A stretch of 64,000 nucleotides of DNA, from positions 27,348-91,347 of the forward strand of contig JAGZLR010000005.1 in NCBI GenBank assembly GCA_018364635.1. The letters are read 5' to 3'. Made by a program: the position numbers and the translations under genes. Source of the DNA: Clostridiales bacterium (GTDB lineage: Bacteria; Bacillota; Clostridia; Lachnospirales; Anaerotignaceae). Under the pieces are notes generated by a model. It did not search any database. It saw nothing but the letters and a program-made list of their open reading frames with translations, and was not told the DNA's origin. Positions 58,475-64,000 of this stretch are shown piece after piece (positions within the stretch are counted from its first letter, which is position 1; each line of letters opens with the position of its first letter).

Positions 58475-59071
58475 ATGATTGCGATAATTGATTATGGAAT
58501 GGGAAATTTGAGAAGCGTGCAAAAAGCGCTGGAGTTTGTGGGACAAACCGCTGTTATTACAGATGATCCCAAAGAGATGAGACGTGCGGATAAAGTAGTG
58601 CTGCCAGGGGTGGGCGCTTTTTGCGATGCGATGAAGACCATCCGGCAAAAAGGTATTGACAAAGAAATTATGCAGGTAGTCAAAGAGGAAAAACCGTTCT
58701 TGGGAATCTGCTTAGGAATGCAGATGATGTTTGAAAAAAGTTATGAAAATGGGGAGTACACAGGGCTTGGTATTTTGCCTGGCGTGATTGAGCGTCTGCC
58801 TGATACAGTAAAAATTCCGCAGATTGGCTGGAATAACCTGAATATTACCAAAAGAGAACCGTTATTTTCCAATTTACCGGAAAGTCCCTATGTGTATTTT
58901 GTCCATTCCTATCATTTAAAGACCGAGGCGCCGATTGTAAGCGCAACTGTTTTTTACGGCAAAGAAATTCAAGTGGCAGCGCAGCAGAAAAATGTTTATG
59001 CTCTGCAATTTCATCCAGAAAAAAGCGGCGATGTGGGATTAGAGATATTAAAAAATTTTGGGGGTTTATAA
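58475..59071 (+). CDS. hisH: Imidazole glycerol phosphate synthase, glutamine amidotransferase subunit
   Basis: Glutaminase subunit of the HisFH complex, 198 residues, releasing ammonia for HisF. The class I nucleophile is C79 in FLGICLGMQMMF. The His and Glu of the triad are in ALQFHPEKSGDVG near residue 180. IDYGMGNLRSV is the family start. It begins 6 bp after hisB. Confidence 0.96.
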   Translation: MIAIIDYGMGNLRSVQKALEFVGQTAVITDDPKEMRRADKVVLPGVGAFCDAMKTIRQKGIDKEIMQVVKEEKPFLGICLGMQMMFEKSYENGEYTGLGILPGVIERLPDTVKIPQIGWNNLNITKREPLFSNLPESPYVYFVHSYHLKTEAPIVSATVFYGKEIQVAAQQKNVYALQFHPEKSGDVGLEILKNFGGL

Positions 59072-59074
59072 TTC

Positions 59075-59803
59075 ATGCAGATTTATCCAGCGATAGATAT
59101 TAAAAATGGTCAGTGTGTTAGGCTAAGTCAGGGTCGGTTTGATAATGTGACGGTTTATGGCGATGACCCGTTGAACGCAGCCGGAGAGTGGGTGCGTAAC
59201 GGCGCTACCTATTTACATGTTGTAGATCTGGACGGGGCAAGAGAAGGTACTAGCTACAACAATGAAGTGATCCGAAATATTGTAAAAGAGTATGGTGTGC
59301 CGGTTCAGACAGGGGGCGGCGTTCGTTCCATGCGGGATATTGAAGAAAAGATATCTTTGGGGGTTTCCCGGGTTATTTTAGGCACAGTAGCAGTCAAAGA
59401 CCCTGAAATTGTCAGTGAAGCGGTGAAAAACTATGGCGATAAAATAGCAGTTGGAATCGACGCTGTCAATGGCTGGGTGGCTGTCAATGGCTGGGAAGAA
59501 GTCAGCAAGGTGACTGCCCTTGAGCTATGCCGCAGGATGTGTGATATGGGTGTTCAGACAATTATTTACACAGACATTTCAAAGGATGGTATGTTGATCG
59601 GACCAAATGTCCAGTCTACAAAAGAGATTGTTGACGCCACAGGGATCAATATTATTGCTTCCGGCGGTATTTCTACCATTGCAGATTTGGAAAATGTGGA
59701 GGCTATCGGCGCTCAGGGCGCGATTATCGGCAAGGCACTTTATCAGGGCGTCTTAAAACTGACTAATATTATCCAGAGGTTTGAGAAAAAGAGTTCATTA
59801 TGA
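59075..59803 (+). CDS. hisA: ProFAR isomerase
   Basis: Amadori-type isomerase of the half-barrel-repeat fold, 242 residues. The catalytic Asp residues are in AIDIKNGQCVRL (D8 region) and YTDISKDGM (about 168). Phosphate sites are GGGVRS and ASGGIST. The pathway step converts ProFAR to PRFAR. It is spaced 3 bp from hisH. Confidence 0.96.
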   Translation: MQIYPAIDIKNGQCVRLSQGRFDNVTVYGDDPLNAAGEWVRNGATYLHVVDLDGAREGTSYNNEVIRNIVKEYGVPVQTGGGVRSMRDIEEKISLGVSRVILGTVAVKDPEIVSEAVKNYGDKIAVGIDAVNGWVAVNGWEEVSKVTALELCRRMCDMGVQTIIYTDISKDGMLIGPNVQSTKEIVDATGINIIASGGISTIADLENVEAIGAQGAIIGKALYQGVLKLTNIIQRFEKKSSL

Positions 59804-59821
59804 TCGACAGGCGGTGAAGCT

Positions 59822-60580
59822 ATGCATACAAAACGAATCATACCATGTTTGGATGTAAACTGCGGCAGGGTGGTCAAAGGCGTTAATTTTGTCAATTTAC
59901 GAGATGCCGGCGATCCGGTGGAGATTGCATCTTTTTATAATCAGTCTATGGCAGATGAGCTGGTTTTTTTGGATATCACAGCCAGCAGTGACGCCCGCGG
60001 CATTATGGAGGATGTAGTCAGACGCACAGCAGAGCAGGTGTTTATTCCGCTGACTGTGGGCGGCGGAATCCGTACAATTGAGGATTTCAGACGAATTTTA
60101 AGCGCTGGTGCAGATAAAATTTCTGTCAATTCTGCAGCGCTGAAACGACCGCAGCTGATTACGGAAGCGGCGGAAAAGTTCGGCAGTCAATGTGTCGTTG
60201 TGGCCATTGACGCAAAACAGAGAGCCGGCGGCGGGTATGATGTCTACCTAAACGGCGGGCGGGTGAATACTGGAAAGGATGCAGTTTTATGGGCAAAAGA
60301 GGCGGAACGCTTAGGTGCCGGAGAGATTCTTTTAACCAGTATGGATCGTGACGGCGTGAAACAGGGGTATGATATTGGCCTGACAAAAGCCATTACAGAT
60401 GCGGTGCGGATTCCTGTCATTGCCTCCGGCGGTGCAGGCACCATGGAACACTTTTACGACGCGCTGACAGAAGGTGGTGCAGACGCGGCATTGGCAGCAT
60501 CTCTGTTTCATTTTAGAGAGTTAGAGATTCGAGATTTAAAGGAATATCTTGCCAAAAGGGATGTTGCTGTGCGGCTGTAA
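59822..60580 (+). CDS. hisF: Imidazole glycerol phosphate synthase cyclase subunit
   Basis: Cyclase subunit, 252 residues. The catalytic Asp residues are in [14 protein letters not shown] (D11) and VVAIDAKQR (about 130). Phosphate loops are [11 protein letters not shown] and [11 protein letters not shown]. It uses ammonia from HisH to make imidazole glycerol phosphate and AICAR. It follows hisA by 18 bp. Confidence 0.96.
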   Translation: MHTKRIIPCLDVNCGRVVKGVNFVNLRDAGDPVEIASFYNQSMADELVFLDITASSDARGIMEDVVRRTAEQVFIPLTVGGGIRTIEDFRRILSAGADKISVNSAALKRPQLITEAAEKFGSQCVVVAIDAKQRAGGGYDVYLNGGRVNTGKDAVLWAKEAERLGAGEILLTSMDRDGVKQGYDIGLTKAITDAVRIPVIASGGAGTMEHFYDALTEGGADAALAASLFHFRELEIRDLKEYLAKRDVAVRL

Positions 60581-60592
60581 GGAGGGAAAAAA

Positions 60593-60934
60593 ATGGCGTT
60601 TGATTTTTTAAGTCAACTGAAATTTGATGAAAAAGGTTTGATCCCTGTCATTGCTCAGGACGCGGATACAGGACAGGTGCTGATGCTTGCCTATGCCAAT
60701 CAAGAGGCGATGGCGCGGACGTTGGAGGAAAAAACGGTCTACTATTACTCCAGAAGCCGAAAGGAGTTATGGCATAAGGGGGAAACCTCAGGGCATTTTC
60801 AACACGTTCAGGATATCCTGTTTGACTGCGATCAAGACGCGGTGCTCATCAAAGTTAAACAGGACGGCGCGGCCTGTCATACAGGAAAGTATTCCTGTTT
60901 TTACCGCAATTGGAAAGGCGAGGAGGTATTGTGA
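60593..60934 (+). CDS. hisI: Phosphoribosyl-AMP cyclohydrolase
   Basis: Opens the adenine ring of phosphoribosyl-AMP, 113 residues. Metal ligands are in [13 protein letters not shown] and [22 protein letters not shown] and [17 protein letters not shown] are family signatures. Here HisI and HisE are separate polypeptides rather than the HisIE fusion found in many bacteria; their codons overlap by one base. Confidence 0.95.
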   Translation: MAFDFLSQLKFDEKGLIPVIAQDADTGQVLMLAYANQEAMARTLEEKTVYYYSRSRKELWHKGETSGHFQHVQDILFDCDQDAVLIKVKQDGAACHTGKYSCFYRNWKGEEVL

Positions 60935-61263
60935 TGGATCATGCACAAGTATTGTATGAAATTTATCAAGTGATTCAGGAGAGAAAAACACATCCCAAAG
61001 AGGGATCTTATACCAACTATCTTTTGGAGAAGGGCTTGGATAAAGTTCTGAAAAAGGTTGGGGAAGAGACGGCAGAAAGTATTATTGCAGCCAAAAACGA
61101 GGGGAAAGAAGAACTGGTTTATGAACTGAGTGACCTTCTGTATCACATTTCTGTATTGATGGCTATCAAAGGCGTAGACTGGGATGATGTGTTTGGCGAG
61201 CTTGCAAGACGAGAGTTAAAAGAAGGAAATTTAAAAAAGCAGAACACCAGAACAGGGATTTGA
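60934..61263 (+). CDS. hisE: Phosphoribosyl-ATP pyrophosphatase
   Basis: Removes pyrophosphate from phosphoribosyl-ATP, 109 residues. The MazG-like helices carry the metal-binding acids in KKVGEETAESIIAAKN and ELVYELSDLLYH. I start at ATG 60934, 6 bases after AGGAGGT and overlapping the hisI stop; an in-frame TTG at 60910 would overlap hisI by 25 bases. Confidence 0.95.
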   Translation: MDHAQVLYEIYQVIQERKTHPKEGSYTNYLLEKGLDKVLKKVGEETAESIIAAKNEGKEELVYELSDLLYHISVLMAIKGVDWDDVFGELARRELKEGNLKKQNTRTGI

Positions 61264-61269
61264 TGATTT

Positions 61270-61292
61270 GCGCGGCTTTGCCGCGTTTTTTT
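61270..61292 (+). terminator. Terminator of the his operon
   Basis: CGCGGC-TTT-GCCGCG followed by seven T. Confidence 0.9.
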
Positions 61293-61321
61293 ATAGAAAT
61301 TAAAGGAAAGGACGAGCTTTT

Positions 61322-62083
61322 ATGAGATTGGTACAAATTTATTTTAGTCCAACAGGGGGCACGAAAAAAGTTGCGGACATAGTAGGAAAGGTATGGGACA
61401 GGGAGAAAGTGGAGATTGACCTATCTAAGCCCCAAGAGGAGACTGCGATTGAGCAAGAGGATGTATGTATTGTGGCAGTGCCTGTTTTTGGCGGGCGTGT
61501 TCCTTCCATAGTAAAAGACAGACTGGAGAAACAAAACGGTCACGGCGCGCAGGCTGTCCTGATTGCTGTGTACGGCAATAGAGCTTATGAGGATGCACTG
61601 TTGGAGTTAAAAGATATTGTGACAAAACAAGGTTTTGTCTGTGGCGCAGCGATTGCTGCAGTGGCAGAACACTCTATTATGCGACAGTTCGCAGCAGGCA
61701 GACCTGATGAGAAAGATATGGAGCAGTTAGTTTCTTTCGGCAAACAGATTCAATGCCGTTTCAGTGAGGGAAAAAAGATCAGCAGTCTTCGATTGCCTGG
61801 AAACGATCCCTATAAAGCATATGGTGTATTTCCTGTTGTGCCAAAGGCAACTGAATTTTGTGGCAAATGCGGGTTGTGTGCCCGTCTATGTCCAGTAGAG
61901 GCGATAGACAAAAATCATCCTATGGAGACAGACTCCAATCGGTGTATTTCCTGTATGCGCTGCGTAGCAGTCTGCCCGAGTAACGCCCGAAAAATCGACG
62001 AGGCACTGGTTGAACAGTTATCCAAAAAGATGGAAAAAGTCTGTTCTGCACGGAAAGAGAATCAATTGTTTTTGGGCATATAA
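61322..62083 (+). CDS. EFR1-type flavodoxin/4Fe-4S ferredoxin protein
   Basis: Electron carrier of 253 residues. The flavodoxin-like half (about 1-150) starts with the FMN phosphate loop FSPTGGTKKVADI and has VPVFGGRVPSI. The C-terminal half has two [4Fe-4S] motifs, CGKCGLCARLCPVEAI and CISCMRCVAVCPSNAR. This is the EFR1 family, common in anaerobes, whose redox partners are not known. It is alone, 59 bp after hisE and past its terminator. Confidence 0.9.
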   Translation: MRLVQIYFSPTGGTKKVADIVGKVWDREKVEIDLSKPQEETAIEQEDVCIVAVPVFGGRVPSIVKDRLEKQNGHGAQAVLIAVYGNRAYEDALLELKDIVTKQGFVCGAAIAAVAEHSIMRQFAAGRPDEKDMEQLVSFGKQIQCRFSEGKKISSLRLPGNDPYKAYGVFPVVPKATEFCGKCGLCARLCPVEAIDKNHPMETDSNRCISCMRCVAVCPSNARKIDEALVEQLSKKMEKVCSARKENQLFLGI

Positions 62084-62228
62084 AAAGTGGCATTTTTCCT
62101 GACTTTTTACAGCATGTCCAAACAAAATTTGGATTTTTTTTTCAAAGAATTATCGGGACAGGCAAGTTTTTACAAAACACTTCATAAGATAAGGATGTAA
62201 CAAAAAATGATCCTTTAGGAGGTATGTT

Positions 62229-62408
62229 ATGAATTGTTTTGGTGGTTGTCAGGGAGATTTCTGGATTATTATTTTACTTCTGTTCTGCTGCTGCGGTAAT
62301 GGAAACGGTATGTTAGGTACAGAGGATAATTCCTGCATCTGGATTATTTTGCTTCTGCTTTTGTGCTGCGGAAACAACAAATCCATTTCTTCCGGCTGTG
62401 GATGCTAA
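62229..62408 (+). CDS. Cysteine-rich 59-residue membrane peptide
   Basis: A 59-residue protein made of two imperfect copies of one unit: an acidic loop, a hydrophobic stretch and a Cys cluster (FWIIILLLFCCCGNGNG, then IWIILLLLLCCGNN). It has 10 Cys: two near the N-terminus, three plus one in the middle, two in the second cluster and a final CGC. AGGAGGT lies 5 bases before the ATG, and a strong terminator follows. Relatives in Clostridia are annotated as chorion-class high-cysteine proteins. Their role is unknown; a spore-coat or metal-binding role is a guess. Confidence 0.8.
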   Translation: MNCFGGCQGDFWIIILLLFCCCGNGNGMLGTEDNSCIWIILLLLLCCGNNKSISSGCGC

Positions 62409-62424
62409 TACTTACATTGTGTCA

Positions 62425-62451
62425 GAAAACCCCGTTTTTACGGGGTTTTTT
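62425..62451 (+). terminator. Terminator of the Cys-rich peptide gene
   Basis: AAAACCCCGT-TTTT-ACGGGGTTTTTT, a strong hairpin and T run. Confidence 0.92.
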
Positions 62452-62514
62452 GTATACGAAAATTCCCGAAAGCAACACAAAATCGGTTACAATGGTAGCG
62501 GGAGGTTGATAGAA

Positions 62515-63093
62515 ATGGAAACAGCATTTTTATATAAGAAACATGATATGGTACGGTTATTGGAGGAAGAAAAAGAGTATCTCATCAGCCGGTGCCGCAG
62601 GGAATCAGATTCCTTTTTTTCCGCGTTTTTTGAACACAGCGTAGATTCTTTGTATGCAGATGCTTTCGAGGTATTTTTTGAAAACGCTGCGGAAAGTAAT
62701 ATTTTTAGACAGTCTCTGTTTCAGATGAAAGAGGAACAGATCAGTCGTTTTTATAAAATGTACACCATGCTTTTTTTAATCCGCTTTTTGGCAGAACGAA
62801 AAAGATTTTGGAAACGGGTGGAAATGCCGCTGTCATTTTTTGAAGTGTTTGAACTTTCTGAGGGGGAGCAAAAACTTTTTTATTTACTGCAACAAGGGCA
62901 AAACCGCTTTCCTCACCAGTTTCTGGAACTTTTTAGTCGAGCGGCCGGCAGATTTATTTTAAACAAGGAAGAATGGGGCGTATTTTCCATAGCGTTTATG
63001 GAAAATTTTTGCTATAATTCATTTAACAGTTTCATGGCTTCCTTTACAAGATATATCTCCATTGACAGGAGGCTGGAAAAGACTGCGGAATAA
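62515..63093 (+). CDS. Unknown protein upstream of addA
   Basis: I do not recognise this 192-residue protein. It is rich in Phe, Glu and Lys, all-helical in appearance, without membrane segments or cysteine motifs. The ATG at 62515 follows GGGAGG by 9 bases; an earlier in-frame ATG at 62398 would run through the preceding terminator. It ends 20 bp before addA on the same strand, so it is probably cotranscribed. addB, which usually precedes addA, is not seen between the terminator and addA. Confidence 0.7.
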   Translation: METAFLYKKHDMVRLLEEEKEYLISRCRRESDSFFSAFFEHSVDSLYADAFEVFFENAAESNIFRQSLFQMKEEQISRFYKMYTMLFLIRFLAERKRFWKRVEMPLSFFEVFELSEGEQKLFYLLQQGQNRFPHQFLELFSRAAGRFILNKEEWGVFSIAFMENFCYNSFNSFMASFTRYISIDRRLEKTAE

Positions 63094-63113
63094 GGACAGA
63101 AGGTGATGACAAA

Positions 63114-64000
63114 ATGGCAGGCCGCCAGTGGACAGAGCAACAAAAAAAAGCAATTGAATACAGAAATTGTAATCTTCTCGTAGCGGCTGCGGCTGGAAGC
63201 GGTAAGACAGCAGTATTGGTAGAGCGGATTATCCGTATGATTACAGTAGAAAAAATTGATATTGACAGACTTTTGGTCGTCACGTTCACAAGTGCGGCTG
63301 CAGCGGAAATGCGGGAGAGAATTAGCGCGGCTATTTTGGAAGCGCTGGAAAAAAATCCGCAGGATGAGCACTTATCCAGACAAATGCTGTTTATGAACCA
63401 TGCAAAAATTATGACGATCCATTCCTTTTGTATGGAGGTTATGCGCAGTCATTACAATGGAGCGGACATTGATCCCGCTTTTCGCGTGGCAGATGAAATT
63501 GAGACAAAGTTGATGAAAAGCGAGTTGTTGGACGAGCTTTTTGAAGAGAAATATAGTGGGGAAGACCAAAATTTTTTTGATCTTGTAGAAAGATTCGGCG
63601 AAGATAAAAAAGACAGCAGGTTAAAAGAGCTTGTGCTGCAAATCTATGAGTTTGCCCAAAGTAATCCCTATGCGGAAGACTGGATTAGAGAACAGACGGA
63701 GAAATTTTTTCTGCCGGAAGGAACTTTATTGGAGGAGACAATTTGGGGAAAAGTGCTGATGGAAACGGTGCAGGAAAAAATCGCAGGGCTAAAACAGCTG
63801 TGTGCCCAAATGCAGAAACTGACCAGTCAGCCGGACGGCCCGAAAAAATATGCGCCTGCTGTCCTCAGCGATATGGCTTTGCTGGAGGAGATAGAACATA
63901 GCTGCCGGCAGGGGTTTGACCAGTGCAGAGACGTGATTCTTCGGCGGAAGTTTGAGCGATTGGCTACAATAAAAAGCTCTGAGGAAGGGTACGACATGTC
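63114..64000 (+). CDS. addA: ATP-dependent helicase/nuclease AddA, N-terminal part
   Basis: Start of the AddAB recombination helicase-nuclease, which processes double-strand breaks; 295 residues are visible and the gene runs off the window. It opens with a UvrD-type N-terminus: RQWTEQQKKAIEYRNCNLLV, then Walker A AAAGSGKTAVLVERI (K31), motif Ia LLVVTFTSAAAAEMRERI and IMTIHSFCMEVMRSHY. These fit AddA and not PcrA, whose start lacks the extra spacing. AGAAGGTG precedes the ATG by about 9 bases. A full AddA has about 1200 residues. Confidence 0.92.
   Translation, partial: MAGRQWTEQQKKAIEYRNCNLLVAAAAGSGKTAVLVERIIRMITVEKIDIDRLLVVTFTSAAAAEMRERISAAILEALEKNPQDEHLSRQMLFMNHAKIMTIHSFCMEVMRSHYNGADIDPAFRVADEIETKLMKSELLDELFEEKYSGEDQNFFDLVERFGEDKKDSRLKELVLQIYEFAQSNPYAEDWIREQTEKFFLPEGTLLEETIWGKVLMETVQEKIAGLKQLCAQMQKLTSQPDGPKKYAPAVLSDMALLEEIEHSCRQGFDQCRDVILRRKFERLATIKSSEEGYDM

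Overview
The window looks like a chromosomal segment of an anaerobic, low-to-medium GC Gram-positive bacterium of the class Clostridia, most like the Lachnospiraceae and relatives. The evidence is a T-box ahead of ilvC, consensus sigma-A promoters and AGGAGG ribosome sites, the class III ribonucleotide reductase set nrdD-nrdG-nrdR, a HisZ-dependent histidine operon, a YmxH-type PRC-barrel protein known from spore formers, ferredoxin/flavodoxin proteins, and frequent GTG/TTG starts. I saw no tRNA, rRNA, CRISPR array, transposase or phage structural gene. Both edges cut genes: a MATE transporter on the left and addA on the right.

Layout. 1-2.6 kb: MATE exporter end, a TetR regulator with a 24-bp perfect palindrome in its promoter, and a GNAT acetyltransferase with a rearranged 3' end. 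2.7-12.4 kb: a LysR regulator divergent from a nine-gene catabolic operon. It encodes a D-2-hydroxyacid dehydrogenase, a four-polypeptide flavin/iron-sulfur amine or amino-acid dehydrogenase, a GlcG/HbpS-like protein, a permease, an Asp/Glu-type racemase and a galactonate-dehydratase-like enolase-superfamily enzyme. Its substrate is not evident. Methionine gamma-lyase follows on its own transcript. 13.7-15.6 kb: a type II restriction-modification pair whose MvaI/BcnI-like endonuclease is frameshifted. 15.6-19.9 kb: ArsR and AraC regulators divergent from a stand-alone metal-binding domain and a Zn/Cd/Pb P-type ATPase, then a ferredoxin. 20-25.3 kb: a lipoprotein, an ABC-F ATPase, threonine aldolase and T-box-controlled ilvC. 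25.3-27.3 kb: an accessory patch with structured noncoding DNA, a SHOCT-like remnant, a zinc-ribbon membrane protein with three Ltp repeats, and an XRE repressor with palindromic operators. 27.4-31.7 kb: acpS, nnr, a lipoprotein, alr and mazF without an antitoxin gene. 31.8-41 kb: dnaE, pyk, an alanine/sodium symporter, an NlpC/P60-like protein and an APC permease.

41-50.4 kb holds what I consider the most interesting system. blaI-blaR1 sit between two different class B penicillin-binding proteins, and five copies of one dyad (ATAYTAC-N4-GTARTAT) lie in the three promoters. This looks like a beta-lactam-inducible cell-wall regulon that makes PBPs instead of a beta-lactamase. Its second arm also carries a lipoprotein and a GH18 glycosidase. 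A 222-bp hairpin-rich element bounded by duplicated terminator palindromes lies between blaR1 and the second PBP.

50.4-64 kb: an anion permease, a small membrane protein and ymxH; nrdD-nrdG-nrdR with tandem NrdR boxes; hisZGBHAFIE without hisC or hisD; an EFR1-type flavodoxin/ferredoxin; a 59-residue cysteine-rich protein; an unknown protein; and the start of addA.
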